Of a stretch of DNA of 33,019 nt, positions 1-7,530 are shown piece by piece (the first letter of the stretch is position 1; each line of letters begins with the position of its first letter). Source of the stretch: Deltaproteobacteria bacterium (GTDB lineage: Bacteria; Desulfobacterota; Deferrimicrobia; J040). The stretch spans positions 1-33,019 of the forward strand of contig WVXK01000014.1 of assembly GCA_011773515.1 (NCBI GenBank), read 5' to 3'. The notes under the pieces were generated by a model, which saw nothing but the letters and a program-made list of their open reading frames with translations, was not told the origin of the DNA and made no database searches. A program made the position numbers and the translations under genes.

Positions 1-557
1 AACATGGGGGTTACGATGAGAAAAACGGGGAGGTTGAACATGTCGATCGTGGGGAGCACGGCCGTGAAAAACATCCCCATCGCCCCGAAAACCAGTCCAC
101 CGAAAAACGAGAGGGGAATAATGAGCAAGCCGCCGGGATACCCGATCAGACCGAAAGCGCTGATGACCCCCAGCATGATGGAGGTGCCAAGGAGCGACTT
201 CGTCGCACCCCAGAGAATTTCGCCCGTTATCACGTCCTCGAGGGAAAGGGGGGTAGCCAGCATGGCATCGTAGGTTTTCTGGTAGTACATCCGGACAAAG
301 GAGGCGTAGGTGTTCTCGAAAAACGCGGCGGACATCATGTTGATCGACAGGAGGGCGGGGGCGATAAATCTGACGTAGGAGACCTCTTCTCCCCCGTACC
401 GTATCGTCTTTATCATTCCCCCCAGGCCCAGGCCGAAGGCGAGGAGGTAAAATACCGGCTCCAGGAGGGGAAGGATAAAATCGATCTTCCACACCCTCCT
501 GTAGACGAGGAAGTTCCGGTACCAGACCTTGAAAGACCGAAAGGGCAGGATCTTCAT
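1..557 (-). CDS. ABC-2 type transporter permease (NodJ/DrrB-like), partial at left edge
   Basis: This is the membrane subunit of an ABC exporter. The gene starts inside the window and runs off the left edge, so the C-terminal part and stop are missing. About 185 residues are visible. They begin with a basic cytoplasmic segment (KILPFRSFKVWYRN), then hydrophobic helices including FILPLLEPVFYLLAFGLGLG, and the stretch YQKTYDAMLATPLSLEDV that is typical of ABC-2 permeases of the NodJ/daunorubicin-exporter type. The start at 557 has a GGGGA five bases upstream; an in-frame ATG at 563 is the alternative. It lies 190 bp downstream of the ATPase gene on the same strand, so the two are likely partners in one operon. 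The substrate cannot be told from the sequence. Confidence 0.85.
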   Translation of the reverse strand, partial: MKILPFRSFKVWYRNFLVYRRVWKIDFILPLLEPVFYLLAFGLGLGGMIKTIRYGGEEVSYVRFIAPALLSINMMSAAFFENTYASFVRMYYQKTYDAMLATPLSLEDVITGEILWGATKSLLGTSIMLGVISAFGLIGYPGGLLIIPLSFFGGLVFGAMGMFFTAVLPTIDMFNLPVFLIVTPM

Positions 558-746
558 TCTCATCCCCGCAGCAGATTATTTCCCGCCGCCAGCGCGGCAC
601 CACCATCGACGGACACGGCAACACGCCTCCGTTCTCCGCACGCGACCCCGTACATCAAAATACCCACACTTTCCGAACGGCTTTCCCTGCCGGACCCACC
701 CTGCCGAAAAGATGGTCACGGTGGCTGCCCCCGCGGCCCTTTTCGC

Positions 747-1718
747 CTATTCCCTCAGCTCCCTCCCCGTGAGCTTCAGGAAGAGGTCCTCGAGATTCGC
801 CAGGCGCAGGGTGGTGCCCCCGGCCTGGAACTCTTCGCTGATCCGGTGAAAGAGCTCCCGGCCATCCTGCTCGTAAATGATGATCCTCCGTCCCGTGTCG
901 TCAAAATGAAGGCCCTCCTCCACGACGAACCGGCACAGCTCCTCCGAAGGCCGGTTCACCTCGACGACCCACTCCCCCACGCGCTCCCGCACCAGCCTGT
1001 CGGGGTTGCCCTCGACGATGATCCTGCCCCTGTCCATGATGATCAGCCGGTCGCACAGCTTCTCGGCCTCGTCCATGTGGTGGGTCGTGAGAAGCACGGT
1101 CATCCCCTCACTTTTCAGGTCATCGATCCGCTCCCATATCCGGTGCCGTGCCTGGGGGTCGAGCCCCGACGTGGGCTCGTCGAGGATGAGAAATTCCGGC
1201 TCGTTGACGAGGGAGCGGGCGAGAAGGAGGCGCCGCTTCATCCCTCCCGAAATTTCCGATACCCTCGACCGCGCTTTCTGCGCAAGCTCCATGAAATCCA
1301 GGAGCTCGTCAGCTCTTTTGTCCGCCACCTTCGGCGATATGTCGAAATAGCGGGCAAAAACCCTGAGGTTATCCCTGACGGTAAGCTGCGGGTCCAGGGT
1401 GTCCTCCTGCTGGCAGACGCCGATGCGGTACTTTACCTCCCGCACCCTTTCCGGAATTCTCAAGCCGAACACCCGAAGGTGGCCTCCCGTCAGGGGACTC
1501 AACCCGTAGATCATCCGTATCGTCGTCGTCTTCCCAGCGCCGTTGGGCCCCAGTATCCCGAAACACTCACCCTTCTTCACGACGAAGCTGATCCCGTCAA
1601 CGGCGCAAAGGTCACCGAAGCACTTCCTCAGGTCCGCCGCCTCGACCACGTGCTGCGTCGCCTTCGCTCCGTTCGCGGGAGAAGAGCCCTCATTCTCGAT
1701 ATCCATAGCAACACCCAT
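747..1718 (-). CDS. ABC transporter ATP-binding protein (NodI/DrrA-like)
   Basis: This is the ATPase that should power the adjacent ABC-2 permease. One nucleotide-binding domain is complete: Walker A GPNGAGKTT, Q-loop region CQQEDTLDPQLTV, signature SGGMKRRL, Walker B LILDEPTSGLD and switch His in LLTTHHMDEA. A C-terminal domain of about 90 residues follows, as is usual in the NodI/DrrA/CcmA group. The start is uncertain. ATG 1718 (MGVAMDIENEG) and ATG 1706 are both possible, and a GTG at 1778 would add 20 residues of low-complexity Arg/Ser-rich sequence that does not look like the family. The family exports drugs, polysaccharides or lipids; the cargo here is unknown. Confidence 0.92.
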   Translation of the reverse strand: MGVAMDIENEGSSPANGAKATQHVVEAADLRKCFGDLCAVDGISFVVKKGECFGILGPNGAGKTTTIRMIYGLSPLTGGHLRVFGLRIPERVREVKYRIGVCQQEDTLDPQLTVRDNLRVFARYFDISPKVADKRADELLDFMELAQKARSRVSEISGGMKRRLLLARSLVNEPEFLILDEPTSGLDPQARHRIWERIDDLKSEGMTVLLTTHHMDEAEKLCDRLIIMDRGRIIVEGNPDRLVRERVGEWVVEVNRPSEELCRFVVEEGLHFDDTGRRIIIYEQDGRELFHRISEEFQAGGTTLRLANLEDLFLKLTGRELRE

Positions 1719-1819
1719 GATATGCCATTTTCCCCGGAGGGGATACCGGCTGCGCCGCGGGCTCGAGCCCTGCGACACCTCTTCGCCGGGAAAATAGCGG
1801 AAAAAACTATTCTTATTTT

Positions 1820-1848
1820 AATAAATTGATAGTACATTGTTATGTAAA
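1820..1848 (-). promoter_or_regulatory. AT-rich divergent control region between ABC ATPase and azoreductase genes
   Basis: The gap 1719-1865 separates divergent genes and contains the only AT-rich patch in this area. On the minus strand TTTACA (1843-1848), a 17-base spacer and TTTATT (1820-1825) form a plausible promoter for the ABC genes. A perfect small inverted repeat, TACAT-TGTT-ATGTA (1833-1846), overlaps it and lies 20 bp before the azoreductase start, so it could be an operator acting on both. No convincing -35/-10 pair was seen for the plus-strand gene. Confidence 0.35.
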
Positions 1849-1865
1849 TCACACACGGGGGGAAC

Positions 1866-2498
1866 ATGAAGCTGCTGCACATTCAGGGAAGCCCGATGTC
1901 GGAGCGTTCATTCTCGGCGCGGGTGGCAGAGGCATTTCTCGAGGAATACGCCAGGGAACAACCGGGGGACACAATCGAGAGACTTGACATATGGCAGGAG
2001 GACCTGCAGGCGTTCGACAGAACGGCAGCTTCGGGGAGATACAAGGTGTTTCGAGGACAGCCCCACGGAGACGAGGAAGCCCGGGCATGGGAGGCCGTGA
2101 GACAGAGGGCAGAGGAGTTCAAGTCGGCAGACAAGCTCGTGGTATCGTCTCCCATGTGGAACTTCTCCATCCCCTACCGGCTGAAACAGTACCTGGACAT
2201 CATCGTCCAGCCGGGGCTGACCTTCTCCTTCACGCCCGAGGAGGGCTTCAAGGGGCTGGTCACGGGCAAACCGCTGCTGCTGATACTTGCGCGGGGCGGA
2301 GAGTACCAGGAGGGAACGCACGCCGCGACATTCGACTACCAGAGATATTACCTGGACCTCATCTTCAGATTCATCGGCTTCGAATACATAAAGGAAATCA
2401 TATTCGTCGAACCGACCCTTGCCGGGGGCAAACAGGTTGCGGAGCAGAGGCTCAAGGAAGCAATAGAGAAGGCAAGAGCCCAGGCCAGGAACTTCTGA
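1866..2498 (+). CDS. azoR: FMN-dependent NADH-azoreductase-like flavodoxin-fold oxidoreductase
   Basis: A 210-residue flavodoxin-fold enzyme, close to the usual AzoR length. AzoR-type enzymes use FMN and NAD(P)H to carry out two-electron reduction of quinones and azo compounds in the cytoplasm, which protects cells from quinone stress. The N-terminus MKLLHIQGSPMSERSFSA is the phosphate-binding loop seen in this family. SSPMWNFSIPYRLKQYLD followed by IIVQPGLTFSF is the characteristic FMN/active-site block, and LILARGGEY is the third conserved segment. The start at 1866 is preceded by a strong GGGGGGAAC. It stands alone, divergent from the ABC genes, with its own AT-rich upstream region. The physiological substrate is not known. 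Confidence 0.88.
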   Translation: MKLLHIQGSPMSERSFSARVAEAFLEEYAREQPGDTIERLDIWQEDLQAFDRTAASGRYKVFRGQPHGDEEARAWEAVRQRAEEFKSADKLVVSSPMWNFSIPYRLKQYLDIIVQPGLTFSFTPEEGFKGLVTGKPLLLILARGGEYQEGTHAATFDYQRYYLDLIFRFIGFEYIKEIIFVEPTLAGGKQVAEQRLKEAIEKARAQARNF

Positions 2499-2519
2499 AC
2501 CCCCGGGACACAGCAGAAA

Positions 2520-2539
2520 TGCCCTTCTTAAGAATGGCA
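2520..2539. repeat. 20-bp near-perfect dyad (TGCCCTTCTTAAGAATGGCA)
   Basis: Twenty bases with two-fold symmetry and a single mismatched pair, centred on TTAA, 22 bp after the azoreductase stop. There is no loop, so it reads more like a protein-binding site or restriction-like dyad than a terminator hairpin. No T-run follows. It lies about 120 bp upstream of the promoter candidate at 2658. Confidence 0.4.
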
Positions 2540-2657
2540 AAGGGTGCCGATTCTTTGCCGCAGAAGGTGCCCCGTGGACAGGGGAAGGTTTTTCCTGAAG
2601 CAGAGAAGCAGAGAGCTCCCTGATGGGCGAACCGGCATGGGAATAAGAAAATATGAG

Positions 2658-2686
2658 TTGACTTGTCGTGTTTCGATAGGGTAAAT
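2658..2686 (+). promoter_or_regulatory. Predicted sigma70-type promoter of the cytochrome-FeS-NrfD operon
   Basis: TTGACT (2658-2663), a 17-base spacer and GTAAAT (2681-2686). This is a good -35 with ideal spacing and a modest -10. It lies about 110 bp before the octahaem cytochrome start and is the best promoter-like match in the 297-bp gap between the azoreductase and the cytochrome operon. Confidence 0.45.
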
Positions 2687-2704
2687 AGGTTTCTCAAGGA
2701 GGGG

Positions 2705-2743
2705 GGGCTGCTTCACCGGGCCTCTTCACCCGGAGCGCAGCCC
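2705..2743 (+). other. Two-part stem-loop in the predicted 5' leader of the cytochrome operon
   Basis: Outer arms GGGCTGC (2705-2711) and GCAGCCC (2737-2743) pair perfectly and enclose inner arms CCGGG (2716-2720) and CCCGG (2729-2733), which also pair perfectly. Small internal loops (TTCA and AGC) separate the two helices. No U-tract follows, so it is unlikely to be a terminator. It would sit near the 5' end of the transcript from the promoter at 2658. Confidence 0.5.
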
Positions 2744-2795
2744 GCCTGCGCAATCCCCACGGTCTCGAATGAGGGGAGAGGGAGCTACGTTCGGC

Positions 2796-3623
2796 ATGAA
2801 AAATTGGCGGTTTCCCTTTGACACGAGGAGGGTCCTCACCACCATGAAAGATTTCCTGAAAAAGGTCCCCGATCAGAAAAACAGTTTTCTCCGGAAGTTC
2901 CCCGACGCTTTGCTGAGAATCATTTTTGTTTTCGCCGTTTTTATCTTCGGGGCGATGTTCACCATAAAGTTCATCATACCGCCTCCCATGAAGGACACGA
3001 ATATCCAGTGGGCAGCTACCAAGGAAAGGGAAGCGGCAAAGGAGATCAAATACGCGGGGGCAGTCGCCTGCGCAGAATGCCACGAGGATGAATATGCTCT
3101 GAAAAAGACGGGGTACCACAGAAACCTCTCCTGTGAGACCTGCCATGGACCCGCCTACGGGCACACCCAGGATCCGGACGAAGTAACGCCCCAGGCGCCC
3201 CGGGAAAGGAAGTTCTGTCCTCTCTGCCACACCTACAACCAGTCGAGGCCGAGGGGGTTTCCCCAGATAAACCCCGCCGCTCACAACCCGTTGAAACCGT
3301 GCATCTCCTGTCACGACCCTCACGACCCGAAACCGCCCACCGTTCCGAAGGAGTGCTCCGCGTGCCACGGAGATATAGCGAGAACCAAGTCGCTCTCCCA
3401 CCACGTCACCCTGGAGTGCACGACCTGTCACGATGTGCCCGAGAAGCACAAGGTATTGCCGAGAAGTTATCAGCCCTCGAAACCCGACAGCAGGGAGTTC
3501 TGTGGAAAATGCCACGGTCCGGCATCGAAGGTCAAGGGTCCGCCGAAGGTAGATCTCGAGACCCACGGGGAGAAATATCTCTGCTGGCAGTGCCACTACC
3601 CGCACCTGCCGGAGGTAGAATAG
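2796..3623 (+). CDS. Membrane-anchored octahaem c-type cytochrome
   Basis: About 275 residues. A short basic cytoplasmic segment is followed by one transmembrane helix (about residues 37-60, RIIFVFAVFIFGAMFTIKFI) and a periplasmic domain with eight CXXCH motifs: CAECH, CETCH, CPLCH, CISCH, CSACH, CTTCH, CGKCH and CWQCH. It should accept electrons from, or deliver them to, the iron-sulfur and NrfD subunits encoded just downstream; its stop overlaps the next start. This gene order is known for quinone-linked complexes of the NrfCD/Psr/Act type. The start is uncertain: ATG 2796 and ATG 2844 both follow purine-rich boxes (GAGGGAG and GAGGAGGG) at about 11 bases. No catalytic haem motif (such as CXXCK) is seen, so it looks like an electron carrier rather than a reductase. 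Confidence 0.93.
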   Translation: MKNWRFPFDTRRVLTTMKDFLKKVPDQKNSFLRKFPDALLRIIFVFAVFIFGAMFTIKFIIPPPMKDTNIQWAATKEREAAKEIKYAGAVACAECHEDEYALKKTGYHRNLSCETCHGPAYGHTQDPDEVTPQAPRERKFCPLCHTYNQSRPRGFPQINPAAHNPLKPCISCHDPHDPKPPTVPKECSACHGDIARTKSLSHHVTLECTTCHDVPEKHKVLPRSYQPSKPDSREFCGKCHGPASKVKGPPKVDLETHGEKYLCWQCHYPHLPEVE

Positions 3624-4366
3624 TGAACAGAAGACGGTTTCTCAAAGATCTGATGACCTGCGTCGTATCGGGAGGGCTGTTCGGCGGGACCCTGCTGAAA
3701 GGCGTCGCCCGGGCATCGGCCATCGAAGCGGGAAAGAAGCCCCTCTACGGTTTCGGCGTGCAGGTAGACAAGTGCATCGGGTGCGTCAGGTGCGTTGCGG
3801 CCTGCAAGAACGAAAACAACGTGCCGAAGGAGCCGTTCTTCTTCAGGACCTGGGTGGAGCGCTACATCATAAAGCAGGACGGGGGAACCATCGTCGAGGC
3901 CATCGGAATCCTCCCCCATCAGGAGGCGGAGGTCATCACCGAGAAGAACGTGCTGCGGAGCTTCAACGTGCCGAAGCTCTGCAACCAGTGCGCCCATCCA
4001 CCCTGCGTCCAGGTGTGCCCCGTGGGGGCGACGTTTTCCACCGAAGATGGCGTCGTCCTCGTGAACAACAAGACCTGCGTCGGCTGCCGCTACTGCATCC
4101 AGGCCTGCCCTTACGGCGCACGATACCTCCACCCCGAAACCCACACGGCCGACAAGTGCACCTTCTGCTACCACCGGATCAAGAAGGGCCTGCTCCCCGC
4201 CTGCGTCGAGGTATGCCCGACCCAGGCCAGGCTCTTCGGAGACTTGAAAAGCCACGCGAGCCCCCTCACCCGGTTCAAGCGGATGAACAAGATCCACGTG
4301 CTGAAACCGGGGCTCAACACGGAGCCGAAGGTCTACTATTCGAGCCTTGACGGAGAGGTACGATGA
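3623..4366 (+). CDS. Four-cluster [4Fe-4S] ferredoxin subunit with Tat-type signal (PsrB/HybA/DsrO-like)
   Basis: A 247-residue electron-transfer subunit, probably periplasmic. The start is GTG 3623, overlapping the preceding stop, with GGAGGT six bases upstream. The N-terminus NRRRFLKDL followed by a small hydrophobic stretch ending in ARASA looks like a Tat signal peptide. Sixteen Cys in four blocks (CIGCVRC..C, CNQC..PPCVQVCP, CVGCRYCIQACP, CTFC...CVEVCP) should hold four [4Fe-4S] clusters, as in PsrB, HybA, NrfC and DsrO. It is encoded between the octahaem cytochrome and the NrfD-like protein (ATGA overlap with the latter), so it most likely bridges them. No molybdopterin catalytic subunit is nearby, which fits a cytochrome-coupled quinone oxidoreductase rather than a polysulfide reductase. 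Confidence 0.94.
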   Translation: MNRRRFLKDLMTCVVSGGLFGGTLLKGVARASAIEAGKKPLYGFGVQVDKCIGCVRCVAACKNENNVPKEPFFFRTWVERYIIKQDGGTIVEAIGILPHQEAEVITEKNVLRSFNVPKLCNQCAHPPCVQVCPVGATFSTEDGVVLVNNKTCVGCRYCIQACPYGARYLHPETHTADKCTFCYHRIKKGLLPACVEVCPTQARLFGDLKSHASPLTRFKRMNKIHVLKPGLNTEPKVYYSSLDGEVR

Positions 4367-5571
4367 ACGTAGAAATGACCCAGAAACTGTACGAACTTCT
4401 CCCCCAGATCGGGGGATACATATATCCCAACGAGATAGAAATCCACTGGGGTCTCCTCATCGTCGTATACCCGTACGTGACGGGTATCGTCGCGGGCGCT
4501 TTCATCCTGGCCTCCCTCGTGAAGGTGTTCAACGTGAAGGAGGTGGAGCCGCTCTACCGGCTCTCCCTGCTCACCGCCCTCGCCTTCCTCCTCGTGGCGC
4601 CCCTTCCGCTCCTCTCCCATCTCGGACATCCCCTTCGCTCCTACGAGATGTTTCTCACGCCCCAGACCAGCTCTGCCATGGCGATGTTCGGGTTCGTCTA
4701 CGCGTGGTACCTCATGGTCGTTCTCCTGGTGGAAATTTGGTTCGTGTACCGGAAGGACCTCATCATATGGGCCGAGGAGGAAAAACCCCCCATGCGCTGG
4801 ATCCACCGGGCGCTGTCGCTCTTTTCCCGGGACGTAAGCGAGAAGGCGCTCGAGTTCGACGCCAAGGCCCTGAAGTTCATCACGATCATCGGTATACCAT
4901 CGGCATTTCTTTTGCACGGATACGTGGGCTTCATCTTCGGCTCCATCAAGGCGAATCCCTGGTGGAGCAGCGTCCTCATGCCCATCGTCTTTCTCTTCTC
5001 TGCGATCGTCTCAGGCGTGGCAATCGTCATCTTCCTCTACATGATCATCATCCCCCTGCTGGGAAAGACGATCGACATGGAATGCCTCGACAAGGCGGCA
5101 TCCTTCCTGTTCTACGCGGTTATCGTCGATTTCTCCCTCGAGCTCCTCGATTTCATCCACCGTATCTACGAGAGTGAGGAGTCGATCAAGATCCTCTCCG
5201 AGCTGGTCATGAACAAGCTCTTCCTGAGCCTGGTCATCATGCAGGTTCTCCTGGGCATGCTCGTCCCCCTGGGGATCATGGTTATCATAAAAGTGTTTGA
5301 TTTTAAAGATGAACTCAGAAAGCTGCTCTACTTCGTGACGGTCATTCTGATCCAGATCGGCATCTTCAGCACGAGGTGGAACGTCGTCATCGGCGGGCAG
5401 ATGTTCTCCAAGAGCTTCAGAGGGCTTACGACATACAAGATGGATATCACGGGCCTTGAAGGCCTGCTCTATTCCCTCGCACTGCTCATCCTGCCCTTCG
5501 TCATCCTCGCCATACTGCTGAAAATCCTCCCCGCGTGGGGAAAATCCGGGGAAGAGGCCCTCGAATCCTGA
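4363..5571 (+). CDS. nrfD: NrfD/PsrC family polytopic membrane subunit
   Basis: A 402-residue integral membrane protein with roughly ten hydrophobic helices, the size of PsrC/HybB/DsrP-type proteins. NrfD-family proteins exchange electrons with menaquinone and pass them to the ferredoxin subunit. Family-like features are EIEIHWGLLIVVYPYVTGIVAGAF at the first helix and TRWNVVIGGQMFSKSFRGLTTY near the C-terminus. It begins in an ATGA overlap with the ferredoxin gene and has GGAGAGG upstream, so it is translationally coupled. It should anchor the cytochrome-FeS module to the quinone pool. The direction of electron flow cannot be read from sequence. Confidence 0.93.
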   Translation: MNVEMTQKLYELLPQIGGYIYPNEIEIHWGLLIVVYPYVTGIVAGAFILASLVKVFNVKEVEPLYRLSLLTALAFLLVAPLPLLSHLGHPLRSYEMFLTPQTSSAMAMFGFVYAWYLMVVLLVEIWFVYRKDLIIWAEEEKPPMRWIHRALSLFSRDVSEKALEFDAKALKFITIIGIPSAFLLHGYVGFIFGSIKANPWWSSVLMPIVFLFSAIVSGVAIVIFLYMIIIPLLGKTIDMECLDKAASFLFYAVIVDFSLELLDFIHRIYESEESIKILSELVMNKLFLSLVIMQVLLGMLVPLGIMVIIKVFDFKDELRKLLYFVTVILIQIGIFSTRWNVVIGGQMFSKSFRGLTTYKMDITGLEGLLYSLALLILPFVILAILLKILPAWGKSGEEALES

Positions 5572-5652
5572 GGAGGGAAAAGCGGGCGGCGCTCCCGGAG
5601 GGGCCTGAAACTCCCTTCCGGTTTCCGGCACACGATCTCACCGATAAAAAAA

Positions 5653-5748
5653 TGGCGGAGGGGGTGGGATTCGAACCCACGTGACGGCTCATCACCGCCA
5701 AGTCGATTTCGAGTCGACCCCGTTACGGCCAGACTTCGGTACCCCTCC
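5653..5748 (-). tRNA. tRNA-Ser (anticodon CGA)
   Basis: The minus strand folds as a class II tRNA. The acceptor GGAGGGG (5742-5748) pairs with CCCCTCC (5657-5663), followed by discriminator G and an encoded CCA (5653-5655). The anticodon stem GTCGA/TCGAC encloses CTCGAAA, giving anticodon CGA, which reads the serine codon UCG. A long variable arm typical of serine tRNA contains the pairing GGCGG/CCGTC, and the T-arm is GTGGG-TTCGAAT-CCCAC. Seven Ts follow directly on the minus strand (5646-5652) and can act as the transcription stop. Confidence 0.97.
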
Positions 5749-5830
5749 GCGATCGATTCCTTTTTTCGCCGCTAAAACCCGATTTATTGCAACAATTCTG
5801 CCATTAATTCTAAGATTTCTCAATTGATTC

Positions 5831-5859
5831 TTGACATTATTAGGAAAATTAATTATATA
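5831..5859 (+). promoter_or_regulatory. Predicted promoter, with AT-rich dyad, of the Fur/PerR-type regulator
   Basis: A perfect -35 TTGACA (5831-5836), a 17-base spacer and TATATA (5854-5859) lie 33 bp before the start of the regulator gene. The -10 sits inside an AT-rich imperfect dyad, AATTAA-TTATATA-TTAAATT (5847-5866 region). This resembles the AT-rich operators of Fur/PerR proteins and could serve autoregulation. Confidence 0.6.
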
Positions 5860-5891
5860 TTAAATTGCCTTTTATTGGAAGGGGGGGAAAA

Positions 5892-6302
5892 ATGAAAGAC
5901 GTCAAGCGGAGAAACACGCGGCAGAGGGCTGTTGTCTACAACGTTCTCAGGCACACTCGATCCCATCCGGACGCCGAGTGGATTTACAAGGAGGCGAGAA
6001 AAATCATCCCCAACTTAAGCCTCGGCACCATTTACCGGAACCTTAAGATCCTGAAGGAGCAGAGGAAGATCATAGAAGTCAAGAGCGAGTACAGCCAGAG
6101 CGCCAGGTTTTGCACCTTTCTGGCTCCCCATTCCCACTTTCACTGCGAGCAGTGCGACTCGATCACCGACGTGCAGGGATTGAACGAGAGAGAAATCTTT
6201 CCCAAATCCGTGATGGATGAATTCGGGGAGCTAAAATCGGTGCAGATCGTCTTCCACGGTACCTGCAAGGACTGCCTGGGAAAAAGCATCACAACCCAGT
6301 AA
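5892..6302 (+). CDS. Fur-family transcriptional regulator, PerR-like
   Basis: A 136-residue metal-dependent repressor. A winged-helix N-domain (recognition helix SLGTIYRNLKIL, residues 43-54) is followed by a metal/dimer domain. Structural zinc Cys pairs C85-X2-C88 and the C-terminal CKDC are present. Candidate regulatory ligands are H25, H80, H82 and D93. Aligned by eye with Bacillus PerR, the position of ligand Asp85 is C74 here (RFCTF in place of RFDF). PerR-type proteins sense peroxide through metal-catalysed His oxidation; the Cys substitution may change that. The start was chosen at ATG 5892 because GGGGGGG lies just upstream; a start 27 bases earlier lacks a ribosome site. It is monocistronic behind a strong promoter. 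Its targets are unknown, but the nearby cytochrome genes are candidates. Confidence 0.9.
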   Translation: MKDVKRRNTRQRAVVYNVLRHTRSHPDAEWIYKEARKIIPNLSLGTIYRNLKILKEQRKIIEVKSEYSQSARFCTFLAPHSHFHCEQCDSITDVQGLNEREIFPKSVMDEFGELKSVQIVFHGTCKDCLGKSITTQ

Positions 6303-6306
6303 CTCT

Positions 6307-6343
6307 CCTGCGGGAAAAACCCGGCAGGCGCTCCGAAACGCCT
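6307..6343. terminator. Overlapping hairpins between convergent perR-like and metF genes
   Basis: CCTGC-GGG, loop AAAAA, then CCC-G-GCAGG (6307-6328) forms an 8-bp stem with one bulge just after the regulator stop. A second hairpin, AGGCG-CTCCGAAA-CGCCT (6326-6343), shares three bases with the first. The genes converge here, so a bidirectional terminator is likely. Neither stem has a proper U-tract, so efficiency is uncertain. Confidence 0.45.
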
Positions 6344-6368
6344 CTGCAAACCTCGTAAGGCCAGCGTT

Positions 6369-7235
6369 TTAATCCCGGATAGTACCCTCTATTTCATTGA
6401 GGATTTGCTCCGTCGCCGTATTCCTGTTCAGCGTATAAAAATGGAGGCCATCGACGCCAAATTCCAGGAGTTCGCGGCACTGGGATATGGCATAGTCGAC
6501 CCCTGTCTTGAGCATGTCGGCGCTATCCTTGTCCTGCATATCCGCCATGATCCGGTCGGGAACGGTTGCGCCGCACATGTCGGTGAACTTCTTCACCTGT
6601 TTTATGTTGACAATCGGCATCAAGCCGGGAATGATGGGCACCGCTATTCTCTGCTGGGCGGCCCTGTTGATGAATTCGTAAAAATAGCTGTTCTCGAAAA
6701 ACAGCTGTGTGATGATGAAGTGGGCACCGGCATCTACCTTCATCTTCAGATACTCGAGATCCTTTTCGATGGAGACGGCTTCGATGTGCCCCTCGGGATA
6801 CCCGGCCACGCCGATGGAAAATGTATCTAATTCGCGCAGATATTCGACCAGCTCATACGCGTACTGGAAGTGGCGCTTGATCTTATCCCGGGGGAAATCC
6901 TTCGGTGGGTCCCCCCGGAGAGCCAGGACGTTTTCTATCCCGTGCCACTTCAGTCGCTTTATGATCTCCTGAATATCGGCAAGCGACGATGCGATGCAGG
7001 TGAGATGCATCATGACGTTGAGATGGTAGTGCTCCTTGATCCGCAGGGTCCAGTCAAGGGTCCTGTCCCTCGTGCTTCCTCCGGCCCCGAAGGTAACCGA
7101 GACAAAGTCGGGATTGAACCGGCTCAGAATGCTCACCGTCTCATCGAGGATATGTTCGCTCTCAGGATTCTTGGGGGGGAAAAACTCAAAGGAGAGCAAC
7201 GTCCTCTTTTCCCGGAAAAGGTCCCTGATTTTCAT
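6369..7235 (-). CDS. metF: 5,10-methylenetetrahydrofolate reductase (MetF)
   Basis: A 288-residue FAD enzyme that reduces methylene-tetrahydrofolate to methyl-tetrahydrofolate for methionine synthesis or, in some anaerobes, the Wood-Ljungdahl methyl branch. The N-terminus has the family block LLSFEFFPPKNPESE with the catalytic-site Glu, then VSVTFGAGGSTRDRT, HLTCIA, the substrate/FAD segment NVLALRGDPPKD, the conserved Gln-rich loop FIITQLFFEN and C-terminal GVDGLHFYTLNR. The length fits bacterial MetF without the long eukaryotic regulatory domain. The gene is alone on the minus strand, convergent with the regulator gene and divergent from the bc-complex operon. No partner MetV or other folate-pathway gene is adjacent. 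Confidence 0.97.
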   Translation of the reverse strand: MKIRDLFREKRTLLSFEFFPPKNPESEHILDETVSILSRFNPDFVSVTFGAGGSTRDRTLDWTLRIKEHYHLNVMMHLTCIASSLADIQEIIKRLKWHGIENVLALRGDPPKDFPRDKIKRHFQYAYELVEYLRELDTFSIGVAGYPEGHIEAVSIEKDLEYLKMKVDAGAHFIITQLFFENSYFYEFINRAAQQRIAVPIIPGLMPIVNIKQVKKFTDMCGATVPDRIMADMQDKDSADMLKTGVDYAISQCRELLEFGVDGLHFYTLNRNTATEQILNEIEGTIRD

Positions 7236-7378
7236 CTTGCCCGTCCGTCATGAAATACCGGCTGCCCGTGAAACCCCCTATTCCCTCCTGTACCTTTCCG
7301 GGAGCAAAGAGGGCCGGGAGCTGCCGTTTCCCGGGATACCGGGGCATGCCTCGTGTCCTTCACGGCAATACCAGGATG

Positions 7379-7395
7379 TATCATAATAGATGATA
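7379..7395. repeat. Inverted repeat TATCAT-AATAG-ATGATA in the metF/bc-operon divergent region
   Basis: Perfect 6-bp arms around a 5-bp centre, 144 bp before metF within the 356-bp divergent intergenic region 7236-7591. It lies in the AT-rich part of that gap, where a metF promoter would be expected, so an operator role is possible. The rest of the gap, apart from the promoter at 7531-7559, shows no gene or recognised riboswitch. Confidence 0.35.
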
Positions 7396-7530
7396 TCTTA
7401 TCAATCCACTCCTATTTGACCCATCTGCCGGGGGCATCACGTGCCCTCCCGACAGCAGCGGTGAAAAAGATTTGTCGCTCGACGCTGCCGGCAGAAGAAA
7501 CGCAGAAAATGGTCGGGGTAACAAAAAGCG

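Noticed and set aside
2687-2795. Cyclic-di-GMP riboswitch in the cytochrome operon leader, as known upstream of some multihaem cytochromes
   Set aside because: The stem layout and conserved core of GEMM-type riboswitches do not match the leader sequence.
3299-3622. A 5' extension of the ferredoxin frame to 3299
   Set aside because: It overlaps the octahaem cytochrome; a Tat-like signal starting at GTG 3623 with GGAGGT upstream fits better.
2796-5571. Assignment as DsrJOP of the sulfite-reduction complex
   Set aside because: The cytochrome has eight haems rather than three, and dsrM/dsrK are absent.
5572-5760. Integration site of a mobile element at tRNA-Ser
   Set aside because: No integrase, direct repeat of the tRNA 3' end or shift in composition was seen nearby.
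7236-7400. SAM or SAH riboswitch upstream of metF
   Set aside because: No conserved core was recognised in the minus-strand leader; only a small inverted repeat is visible.
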